Assembly (NCBI GenBank): GCA_017857395.1
Contig: JAFMDF010000007.1
Location: forward strand, 1-64,000
Origin: Bacteroidota bacterium
GTDB taxonomy: Bacteria > Bacteroidota > Bacteroidia > Chitinophagales > Saprospiraceae
Length of the DNA stretch: 64,000 bases
Reading direction: 5' to 3'
Notes under the pieces: generated by a model
The model's database searches: none
What the model saw: the letters and a program-made list of their open reading frames with translations, nothing else
Told to the model about the DNA's origin: nothing
Shown: positions 1-8,500 of the stretch, one piece after another
Position numbering within the stretch: the stretch's first letter is position 1
Layout of the letters: the number at the start of each line of letters is the position of its first letter
Position numbers and translations under genes: made by a program

Positions 1-39
1 TATTTGTATTTTTATTTGTATTTAATTGATTATCAGTAC

Positions 40-708
40 TTAAAGAATTGCTGCTAAGTCAAAAGCTTGGCGAGCAATAGTTAAGCTTTCTCGAACAGCA
101 ATGGGCGCATTCTCAATAATGGATGTGGCTAATTCGATTGCTCCTGCTAAATGTTCTCCGTTAGGAACAAGTCGATTAATCATACCAAATTGCAAAGCTT
201 GTTCGACAGGAATGTGTTTACCTGTTGCTAAATATTCCATCGCAATTGCTTTAGGCATGACCCTTGGCAACCGAAACATACCACCTGCGGCTGCAATAAT
301 CCCTCTCGTTACTTCGGGTAAGCCAAATTTAGATTTTTCAGACGCCACTATCATATCGCAAGATAAAGCCAATTCTGTTCCACCTGCTAAAGCAAAACCA
401 CCAACTGCCGCAATCCAAGGTTTAGTTCTTTTGGCATAGACCAAGCCACCAAAGCCTTTTTCTGGAACAGATAAACTACGGGCATTTCCTCGACTGATTT
501 CTTTTAGGTCGGCACCTGCACAAAAAGCACGGTCACCTGCGCCTGTTAGAATAACGACCCAAATGTCGGCATCTGCTTCGGTTTTATCTACTAAAGCGGC
601 GATACCTTGAGCGACGTCGCCATTAACGGCATTCATTGCATTTGGTCGATTGATGGTCACTAGACCAATATGTTGATTAATTTTTTCGAATAATACGGCT
701 GAACTCAT
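40..708 (-). CDS. Enoyl-CoA hydratase/isomerase (crotonase), short at the C-terminus
   Basis: Crotonase-fold protein of 222 residues, acting on acyl-CoA thioesters in the cytoplasm (hydration or isomerisation of enoyl-CoA; the exact substrate cannot be read). Family marks are an N-terminal strand block with INRP, the first oxyanion-hole segment AFCAGADL (residues 61-68), the second GGFALAGGTELALSCD (about 103-118) and GLPEV further on, so both usual acidic positions are kept. The family is normally about 255-260 residues. Here the frame stops right after ARQAFDLAAIL, so the last 35 or so residues, which form the C-terminal helices of the trimer, are missing. The remaining 39 bases to the window edge do not restore the frame. 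It may be a naturally short form or a decayed gene. It is transcribed leftward and has no partner gene in view. Confidence 0.85.
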   Translation of the reverse strand: MSSAVLFEKINQHIGLVTINRPNAMNAVNGDVAQGIAALVDKTEADADIWVVILTGAGDRAFCAGADLKEISRGNARSLSVPEKGFGGLVYAKRTKPWIAAVGGFALAGGTELALSCDMIVASEKSKFGLPEVTRGIIAAAGGMFRLPRVMPKAIAMEYLATGKHIPVEQALQFGMINRLVPNGEHLAGAIELATSIIENAPIAVRESLTIARQAFDLAAIL

Positions 709-766
709 ATCGACTGATTTTAGGATGAGGAAGATTTTTAGGTTGGTAAGATACTACGTAAAATTT

Positions 767-848
767 AATTTTCAATTTCAAATTTTCAATTTTCAATTTT
801 CAATCACTTTCGGTGAGTACATTTGAAGTTGAGGTTGAAGTTGAAAAT
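767..848. repeat. Word-type hairpin element
   Basis: The left arm (767-805) is a tandem run of the word CAATTTT and variants. The right arm (822-848) carries TTGAAGTTGAGGTTGAAG-type words complementary to it. The loop contains a small hairpin TCAC/GTGA. The arms use almost only A, T and one of C or G. The words resemble those of the element at 23680-23748. Confidence 0.7.
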
Positions 849-881
849 CATGAATCTACTGCCTACTGCCTACTAATAAAG

Positions 882-915
882 AAGGGTAACTCAAACTTAA
901 TCGAGCTACCCTTTT
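882..915. terminator. Probable terminator hairpin
   Basis: AAGGGTA and CTC on the left pair with GAG and TACCCTT on the right across one mismatch, followed by TTTT on the + strand. It lies between the leftward transglycosylase and crotonase genes, so on the minus strand it could separate their transcripts (the minus-strand run after the stem is CTTTATT). Confidence 0.5.
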
Positions 916-965
916 CCGTACATGAGATTAAAAAATGTTTGGCCAAGACCATTTAACAGTCTTGT

Positions 966-1131
966 ATTTTGGTATAAAAAAATTGGATATTTAATTTTTG
1001 AGTTCCTGTTCTTAGTTGCCTGCGTTAACTAGCAACTCGTAACCCGCAACTCACTATATTTCTTCGAGATTTGTTAATTCCGTTATTGCCTTATAAGTTA
1101 CGGCTGTTTTAAAATCCAATTACCAAAATGA
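966..1131. repeat. Large composite inverted repeat
   Basis: Outer arms TTGGTA...ATTGGAT (from 966) and ATCCAATTACCAAAAT (to 1131) are complementary with small gaps. The inner part carries a word-type hairpin at 999-1053 (TGAGTT..AGTTGC against GCAACTCG..AACTCA). At about 166 bp it is close in size to the palindromic element at 29675-29837, though the sequences differ. Confidence 0.45.
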
Positions 1132-1360
1132 AAACGTTTTTCCACCAAACTAAAAACCAAATGCACTTTTGGTGTCAAATAGATATACTTAAATCGCCTC
1201 AGAAGGTGTCTGAGTTCTTAAAATGTTTAAAAGATATATAATGGTCATGAATATCATTAATTCCAGCATTTTATAAAGGTTTAGTTTTTTCGTTAAGTTA
1301 AGGACTACTGTTTTTGAGTTAAAGTAATGGAGGAGGTTAAACATCCTTCAATCTTTATTA

Positions 1361-2329
1361 TTAGAACCGCATAGCAACTGCATATTTATTAGACCGCTTT
1401 AAGTGACTACTTAATTGGTGGCTGCTAACAGAAGGAAGAATTACATAATTTCCTTTTTTGTTAGTTGGTACATATCCCTTAGCATAAGAAGGATTTAATT
1501 TTTGTACCGTAGCTACAGGCGTATTCGTAATTGTAGAAATTTCTGCAAAAGTCAATTTATCAAAAACCTTAACCGTATTTGTAAACCTTAAAGTATAAGG
1601 TGTATTTGCTGGAATGACGCCATAAGCTGCATAATTCTCAACAGAATAACCTGCTGCTAAAATGGCTGGAATATATTTTTGCGTTTGCTTAGGAAGCAAA
1701 TGTTTGATCTTATTATAGTCATAACTATTAGCTGCTCTAACCGCTTTTCTGACTCTACCTTCACCACAGTTATAAGCGGCAACCGCTAAAGTCCAATCTT
1801 TATTCAACAAATTGTATAAGTAAGATAAGTAGCGAAGTGCTGCTTCAGTCGCCTTTCTAGGGTCTTTACGATCATCTTGGTTAGCATTAACCACTAAACC
1901 ATATCTTCTAGCTGTTTCTGGCATCATTTGCCATAAACCCTTTGCACCACAATGAGAAGTTGCATGCGGATTAGCATGAGACTCAACAATGACAACATGC
2001 TTTAAATCATCTGGCATATTATACATTTTCAAGTATTCCTCAATGACAGGAAAATACATCATCGTTCTTCCTAAAGTCTTAGAAAAACCTTTTCTACCGT
2101 AATATAAATTGTCTTTAACGAAATATTGGACGGAAGCGTCGTAATGGTTGGCTAATACGTGATTACTATTCATCACATTAGACTTAATTTCTGATTCAGC
2201 GTAAGATGCGTAGAATGCTTTTTCAGCGGCATAATCATACGAGAATGCGTCAGAAACATTTGCTGTCATTGTTGTGGATGACAACAGAACCCCTATACTC
2301 AATAGGAGCAATAATTTAACCTTGTTCAT
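1361..2329 (-). CDS. Lytic transglycosylase with SLT domain and LysM
   Basis: Periplasmic murein-cleaving enzyme of the MltD-like type, 322 residues with a signal peptide (residues 1-23, hydrophobic LLLLLSIGVLL). The SLT domain is clear: IVESHANPHATS with catalytic Glu116, then GAKGLWQMMPETARRYG (about 128-144) and AAYNCGEGRV (about 185-194), the usual three family motifs. A LysM-type peptidoglycan-binding repeat follows at about 248-300 (EISTITNTPVATVQKLNPSY). Compared with MltD it has one LysM instead of two or more. It probably trims glycan strands during wall growth. A canonical promoter on the same strand lies at 2698-2729 with a 48-residue ORF in between. Confidence 0.93.
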   Translation of the reverse strand: MNKVKLLLLLSIGVLLSSTTMTANVSDAFSYDYAAEKAFYASYAESEIKSNVMNSNHVLANHYDASVQYFVKDNLYYGRKGFSKTLGRTMMYFPVIEEYLKMYNMPDDLKHVVIVESHANPHATSHCGAKGLWQMMPETARRYGLVVNANQDDRKDPRKATEAALRYLSYLYNLLNKDWTLAVAAYNCGEGRVRKAVRAANSYDYNKIKHLLPKQTQKYIPAILAAGYSVENYAAYGVIPANTPYTLRFTNTVKVFDKLTFAEISTITNTPVATVQKLNPSYAKGYVPTNKKGNYVILPSVSSHQLSSHLKRSNKYAVAMRF

Positions 2330-2411
2330 GTTAATAATTTTGGATACGTTAGTTCACGGAAAAATGTTCATACTGATAAAAACAATTAAGTTTTTATCTA
2401 AATACCCTTAA

Positions 2412-2558
2412 TTAATTGATTTTAAGTAGTTTATCGAAGTATTTAAGAATCGTTGTGGGATTGATTCCGCTGTGGGTCAGCAAAAATACTAATGAAAAAC
2501 ACGTCAAAACCAACGCTTTAAGTTGGGATAATTTTTTGGAAATAATAATAAACGACAT
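2412..2558 (-). CDS. Small hypothetical membrane protein (48 aa)
   Basis: ATG at 2558 opens a 48-residue frame with a basic, Lys-rich start (SKKLSQLKA), one hydrophobic stretch (LVLTCFSLVFLLT) and a short polar tail ending at TAA 2412. It sits between a good minus-strand promoter (2698-2729) and the transglycosylase gene, in the same direction, 82 bases upstream of that gene's start. I do not recognise it. It could be a small inner-membrane protein co-transcribed with the transglycosylase, or a chance frame within a long leader. Support is position and promoter only. Confidence 0.35.
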   Translation of the reverse strand: MSFIIISKKLSQLKALVLTCFSLVFLLTHSGINPTTILKYFDKLLKIN

Positions 2559-2697
2559 TCAAGTACTTTTTATTTTGTACTTAAAAGCATAGATTATACT
2601 TTCCTTTTTTTAATTGGGAAATTATAAGCTTTTTAGTCTGTTAGGATTTTCTTTTGCTTAAATAGTCTGCGAGAGGAATTCATTAAATATGGGACTT

Positions 2698-2729
2698 CAA
2701 AGGTAAGACCTTTCAATATATAAGTCAAA
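2698..2729 (-). promoter_or_regulatory. Bacteroidota-type promoter, leftward
   Basis: On the minus strand TTTG (plus 2726-2729) is followed after 20 bases by TACCTTTG (plus 2698-2705), matching the -33 TTTG and -7 TAnnTTTG consensus of Bacteroidota primary sigma factor. It points at the 48-residue ORF and the lytic transglycosylase, implying a leader of roughly 135 nt to the ORF and 365 nt to the enzyme gene. Confidence 0.6.
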
Positions 2730-3091
2730 TCCTTTGCAATACAAATATTTTTTTCAAATATAAGTAACAAAGCATTTGTAAGATGTGGGAATCTTGGCTT
2801 ATACTATACTTAAATCATTCCAGTTTTTGGTCTATTTAAAATTTATAATTCATAACCTTAAGACAATCAATATGAACTATCAAAAAATTGAATGGCAAAA
2901 GTAGCTAAAAAATATGTTTAGTATGGGAATAAAAAATGTTAAAATTTGACTATATGACAAAAAGTATACATTTTATAAGCATAAAAATAATTTTAAAAAA
3001 AAATATATGAGTTGAAAAATAAATTGATTTTTTTGATATTTTATCTTTTTTAGTATTAATTTAATTCCTTTTTAGCAGTTGTCAGCCCAAA

Positions 3092-3129
3092 AAAAGAAGA
3101 GATAATTTATACAAATTATTTCTTCTTTT
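3092..3129. terminator. Strong bidirectional-looking hairpin
   Basis: A 17-bp stem (3092-3108 with 3113-3129, one G-U pair) around a 4-base loop, A-rich on one side and T-rich on the other, so it can act as an intrinsic terminator in either direction. No gene ends directly beside it, which hints at an unannotated transcript. Confidence 0.55.
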
Positions 3130-3397
3130 AACTATTATATTAGGGCTATAATAGGCATGCATACTACTTAGTTTTTACAACCATCACACTATTATTACCT
3201 CGAACACCATAGAAAGAAGCGAGGATAGATTGATTTCTAGATTTTATTAGCCTTATTATAGGTATATTGAGCCCTTTATTGTAGATATTGAGCCTTTAAA
3301 ATTTTTAAAAAGAAGGAAAGAGATAATTATCATTAGGCATTACAGTTTTAAGATAAATGGAACTTGACACCTAAATAATATCAAAATAAGAAGCCCG

Positions 3398-3490
3398 CCA
3401 TTTAGACATGCCAAATCCGAAAGACTATCGGATTGAAGACACTTTGAACTCTATCAAAGAATTGGTGGAGTTATTTTTCAACTATTACCA
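3398..3490. repeat. Dispersed repeat, copy 1
   Basis: Shares with 33389-33470 the ordered blocks CCAAATCCGA, CTATCG, GAAGACA, a TCAA.GAATTGG-like block and AGTTATTTTTCAAC. The core is a small palindrome (AATCCGA..TCGGATT). It lies immediately upstream of the dehalogenase-like gene. Confidence 0.55.
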
Positions 3491-3520
3491 AGTTCAAAAT
3501 CACTCAAATTTGTTTAACCT

Positions 3521-4696
3521 ATGTTCCATCGAAAGAAAATAGATATTCCTACTAAATCTTATTTAGATCGGTTATTTGAGATTAAACCTGGATTTCAACG
3601 ATTCAATCAGAAGAACGACATTTTTAATCGTTCGATGTGGGATGACAAGGTGAATCCTAAGAACTTTTATGTTAGTTATGATATAACCAATTATAAACCT
3701 AAAAAGTCTAAGGGGTTTGATCATTGGGATTACGCCTTGCGAAATGCAAGTTGGCATTTAACGGATGTAGTGGGCGAGATGACTTTTCCAGAAACGGGTA
3801 GGGTAGAAGGGTTTACGGATTATTATACGACGCAAACCCAAGGACCGACGACTAAAGTCAATTTACCTAGTTTAGAAGAAACGACCCATAGAATTAAAAA
3901 AGCAGCGACAATGCTAGGTGCTGGAATGGTTGGTATTTGTGAATTAGACGACCGATGGGTTTATTCTCATAACTTTAGTAGAAAGACCCAATCCGCCCAA
4001 AAATTAGATTTACCTAAAACCATTAGTCATGCGATATTATTGATTCTACCAATGGATCACGAATTGAGTAAAACGATTCCTTCCGCTTTAGGTGGTTCTA
4101 CTACAGGTTTAGGCTATGCCTCCAGTTTAAATGTAGCTACGGCACTAGCACAATTTATTACGAACTTAGGCTACGAGGCGATAGCCTCTTTAAATGATAC
4201 CGCACAGAGTATACCAATGGCGATTCAAGCAGGATTAGGAGAATATGGTAGAAATGGTTTGTTAATCACGCCAAAGTATGGCCCGAATGTAAGAATAGCT
4301 AAGGTGTTTACAGATTTACCTTTGGTGTCAGACCAACCGATTGAATTTGGGGTAAAGCAATTTTGTGAGACTTGTCGAAAATGTTCGGATGCTTGTCCTG
4401 TAAAGGCAATTGCTAAAGGTGAACCAAAAGAAACACCTCCTAATTTTTCGAGTCACGCTCTGATTAAAAAGTGGACGGTCAATGCGGAGAAATGCTTTAA
4501 GTTTTGGGTAGGGATGAATACGGATTGCGCAATATGTATTCGAGTTTGTCCTTATAATAAGGACTATACTAAATGGTGGAATCGTTTGGGCATACGATTG
4601 GCAAATAGCCCGTTACGAAAAATAATGCTTTGGTTGGATGGTAAATGGGAATTTGGGAAAAGGCAATCTGCTAAATGGTGGTGGGCTAAACAATAG
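3521..4696 (+). CDS. Reductive-dehalogenase-like corrinoid and 4Fe-4S protein
   Basis: 391 residues. Two ferredoxin-type cluster motifs stand near the C-terminus: CETCRKCSDACP (C-x2-C-x2-C-x3-CP) and C-x10-C-x2-C-x3-CP beginning at KCFKFW. Before them come family hallmarks of RdhA proteins: MLGAGMVGICELDDRWVYS in the N-terminal region and the AGLGEYGRNGLLITP block with R.AKVFTDLPL, which contacts the cobalamin. RdhA enzymes remove halogen from organohalides; QueG (epoxyqueuosine reductase) is the other relative but has a different block here. No Tat signal is visible and no rdhB-type membrane anchor gene lies nearby, so this is a cytoplasmic form like those found in aerobic marine bacteria. 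The substrate is unknown. The length fits the soluble shorter subfamily. Confidence 0.82.
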   Translation: MFHRKKIDIPTKSYLDRLFEIKPGFQRFNQKNDIFNRSMWDDKVNPKNFYVSYDITNYKPKKSKGFDHWDYALRNASWHLTDVVGEMTFPETGRVEGFTDYYTTQTQGPTTKVNLPSLEETTHRIKKAATMLGAGMVGICELDDRWVYSHNFSRKTQSAQKLDLPKTISHAILLILPMDHELSKTIPSALGGSTTGLGYASSLNVATALAQFITNLGYEAIASLNDTAQSIPMAIQAGLGEYGRNGLLITPKYGPNVRIAKVFTDLPLVSDQPIEFGVKQFCETCRKCSDACPVKAIAKGEPKETPPNFSSHALIKKWTVNAEKCFKFWVGMNTDCAICIRVCPYNKDYTKWWNRLGIRLANSPLRKIMLWLDGKWEFGKRQSAKWWWAKQ

Positions 4697-5507
4697 CAAA
4701 CGTTTTTAAAAGCCATCTATTTTATTTTATTCCACTATCGGGTACTTTTCTTTTCTGCTATTTACTGACAAAACACCCGTTTTTTGTACTAAACAAGGTT
4801 TTTTCGTAAAAAAAATTGCTTTTCTAAATACTATCTCCTAATTTTACCAAAAATATTCTATATTGTTATAATACTATATCCCAAGTAATTAATAATTTAG
4901 ATATTTTTAGAATCGTCGATTTTATACGCTAAAATAAGTATATTTCGATATTCAATTTTTTTTCCCAGAACAACGACATCCATGAACAGCACAATCTTTA
5001 CCTCGTATTCCCGTTGTAGGAATCCTCTCCCTAGGATTTTGTCTAGCAACTATAATCAACCACCAATCATAGCAGCGCATCAAATTCGTTCTGTCAAAAG
5101 CAGAAAGGAAGTTCCTATTTGGTTTGATACTTTCCGTTTCCTCCAATATTTAGGAATAAACATTACGCATTATAATAAATAATAATATTTATTTGCATCA
5201 ATCTGAGGCGATTGAACGTAAATGTAGAGTGATTTGGCGTAATATTTGCTGAAATCAATTACATTTGCACCAATTGTTACTAATTAACTGATAGTTAAGG
5301 ACTTTTACATTATTATGTGTAATATATATTACCCAGTTACCGATCGATTTAAAACCTACCTGCATGATGTGGCGATGTATCCCTATTGCTCAAGAACAGA
5401 TATTCAATTAAAAATTTAAAGATTATTTCACTCTTCCAATGATAATAGTGAATACCAAAAACCGTAATATGCCGCACCCATTACATAATTTTAAAATTAA
5501 TGGTAAA
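4697..5507. other. Intergenic region, no supported gene
   Basis: AT-rich. Around 4952-5182 both strands have open frames of about 65 codons; neither looks like a known protein. The minus one ends in a Cys-rich tail (CAVHGCRCSGKK) and a neighbouring frame upstream starts MFIPKYWRKRK, so a frameshifted remnant on the minus strand is possible. A small hairpin AATCCT/AGGATT is at about 5021-5038. A weak promoter for the next gene is at 5233-5267. Confidence 0.4.
5233..5267 (+). promoter_or_regulatory. Possible promoter of the HYR protein gene
   Basis: TTTG at 5233-5236 and TACATTTG at 5260-5267, spacing 23, close to the Bacteroidota consensus but at the long end of the spacing range. A leader of about 235 nt to the chosen start would result. 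Confidence 0.35.
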
Positions 5508-8500
5508 ATGAAATATTTTACTGAACCACTTTATAATAAGGTTGTGCCTTTAGCCTTATGCTTTTTCTTAGCCAATTTCCTTTTTATAGAGGCAGTTGTG
5601 GGCCAATGTACCTTTACACCATTGTTAACAGACTCTATTAAAGTGGAAGTTAGCGCAAATGCCGATAGTAGAGTGCTAACTTTCGCAGAATTAGCGTTAA
5701 TACTTGGGCAAGATTGTCCTAGTACACCTTCTAACACCTTACATCTCTGGATGACCTATCCTGTTATGGGCGGAACTAGTCTTCCTGTTTATTTAGGAGA
5801 AGATATTAATGATAATAAAACTGTTACAATTACTTGTGCTCAGGACTTTGATGAGATGCAAGATTTAGGTGGAGATATGGGTATAGATAATTTTAATGTG
5901 CCTTCAGGAAGTCAGGTTACTTTTTATTCTGCGCCACAAGAATCTGTTGGAGGCTATACACCAATAGAAGATGGTGTTGCAGCTTTTGTAAATATTGTTC
6001 TATTTATGAATGATAATGATGGTCCAGTAGTAGATACTAGACCAACTGCTCGCCCATTTCCTGATACAGTAACTATAGATTGTTCTCAGGATACAGCAGC
6101 TTATGTAGCGATTGGAACAACAGGAATGTTTGCGCCTAATTTAGTGGACACATTTCCTAATAATATGAATCCATCAACGGATACTGTTGCACTTGCTCCT
6201 ACCATGTTTGATTGTAGTGGTTCTAGTACTAGAACTCATTTTAGTCAAACCGTAAATAATACCATAGATATAGCTACGAAGCAGATTTTAGAAATTTCTA
6301 GAAAATGGGTCTTTACAGATAATTTAGGTAATGTATCTGACACTATTAGGCAAATAGTTAAAGTGATAGATACAAATGATCCTGTATGGTTAGATCCAAC
6401 GGAAATTGATACTTTTCAAATGGCAGGCAATCCTAGGAGACCTTTGGATAGCATTAGTTTTAGTCCTAACACGCTTAATGTACATCTAGAAAGGAGTGAT
6501 CCAAATTTTCAGACTGCCTTAGATTTTTGGGCAAGGGATTACACACCAATTTTAATTGATTCCTGTTTTGGTGGTATTAAAGATACTATTCGAAATACAC
6601 CTCATATTGTTCAAAGTATTGCTAATGATACGTCAACGCTTAATATTCTGGGCATTATTATTCAAACTATAACTCGGACTTTTATTGGGACGGATAGAGC
6701 TGGAAACCAGTCGACATTTATTTTAAAGATTATTACCCGCGATGTGGAACCACCTAAAGTAATAGATACACCATTTGTCAATGCGACTAGACCATTTGAT
6801 GTAACAATTTTAGATGCGGTAACCTCTGATAATAAGGACACTATTAATGTAACTGTATTTGTAGATAAAAATAGTTGTGCAGCTTCTTTTGACAATGATG
6901 ATATTAATATAATAGTTAGAGATACTATTTCTAAAGCAAATGTTACCTATGAATGGCAGGTAGATTCATTAGATGTTATGTCTGTAGCTCAAACTAGCAT
7001 AAACTATCCAGTTACGGGGAATGATAGCATCGCCTCAACTAGTTATGATGCAGGAAAGTATCGTATAAGATATAAATATCAAGATGAAGGTCTCAATGAA
7101 GGAATATTTACTATCTTCTTAAACGTCCAGACGCATGCACCAGTAGTGTCAGCAGCAAATGGCCCACTTAGCACTGACTTTGACAGATACTTTCCGAGTA
7201 GCGGTAGTGGCAGTGGCCTTGGCGTTTCTGCTAAAATAGATACTTTTGTCTTATTTACTGTTCCTACTGTACTAGGGACTAATTCTTGTCAAACGGTTGT
7301 TTCTGATTCTTTATTTAATATTACGGCAGTAGATACTTTTGATAATGATGCTGTTGAATATCGACTTCTTTTAGAAAGAATCAATCCTGCTACTGGAGCA
7401 CCTATAGGATTGCCTATAATCCAATCAACTGACAGTACTTTTTCAGCTGGTGCGTTACCTGTAGGAATGTATAATATTACTTATACTTTTCAGGATATTT
7501 CTATGTGTCCAACACCAGATAGTATAAGATATGTATTAGTCGTGCAGGACACTTTCTCTGGAAGAGTTGATTATACCAATGCTACCTTTGGAACAAATGA
7601 TTCTTTAACGGTAGTTATTGCAGCTGCGGATGACTGTGAAGCTTCGATTAATTGGGATGAACCTTCTTTCTCTGATTATTCTGACTGTAGTAATGCGGAT
7701 ACAGCGGTTTCTATTATTAGAAAAGTTGTAAGTGGACCGTCTTTAGAAATTTTTGATGGACAACCATCTGCCCAAGCTAATGCAGGTTTAGATATTGATA
7801 TAGATGTTCCTGTTGGAACTACCCTGATTCGGTATGTCTTTACAGATGCTTTTGGCAGTACAGATTCTACGGATTTAGTCGTAATGGTATTAGATACAAT
7901 TGCTCCAGTAGCGGCTTGTCCTTCCTCGATACTTATCGACCGAGACCCCGTGACTTGTATGGGCATAGCTGGTAATTACCGTAACTTTATTACAGATAAT
8001 TGTATACCAAATGCAGATTTAGTCATTACGCAAACACCAGCGCCTAATGATACTGTAATGGACGGTCAAACGATTAGCTTATTCCTAGATGGCGTACTGG
8101 CTTGTAGCTTTACCGCTGAATTGACGGATTTAGCACCGATGCCTTTATTACCACTACCAAGAGATACGGTCGTTAATTGTGGGTTAATAGAATTACCTGC
8201 TCCAAGAGCAACCGTTTGTGGGCAAACAGATACCATATTTGCACTACCTAGAAATAGAGGCCAAATAAATATTAGCACCTCCTCTCTACGAACTTATATT
8301 TTTGATAGCAGAGAAACGACTATCGTTTGGGAATTTTTTGATAGTTCGACCCCCGAGGTTAGACGGATTGTGCAAGAAATTACTTTCTTACCAGATAATA
8401 TCACGCCAGTCGCTGTTTGTTATGATAGTATAACGGTGTATCCTGATACTTTTGGGACGGTAGTTATTTCGCCTAGCGACTTAGATAGTCTTGGATTAAG

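Larger units (their letters stand above)
709..1360. other. Intergenic region with nested inverted repeats and a terminator
   Basis: No convincing gene. It holds a word-type hairpin at 767-848, a terminator hairpin at 882-915, and a larger inverted repeat whose outer arms lie at 966-995 and 1108-1131 and which encloses a second word-type hairpin at 999-1053. The rest, 1132-1360, shows nothing recognisable; it lies downstream of the lytic transglycosylase gene. Confidence 0.6.
2559..3520. other. Long AT-rich intergenic region
   Basis: No gene recognised. It contains a leftward promoter (2698-2729), a strong hairpin at 3092-3129, and a dispersed repeat copy at 3398-3490 just before the dehalogenase-like gene. 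A run around 2990-3060 is extremely A/T-rich. A separate short hairpin (AAGTAC with GTACTT) lies at about 2561-2583. Confidence 0.55.

Noticed and set aside
4952-5182. Overlapping open frames of 64 and 66 residues on both strands
   Set aside because: They read the same stretch in opposite directions, neither resembles a known protein, and no promoter or start signal supports one. The Cys-rich end of the minus frame was noted only as a possible relic.
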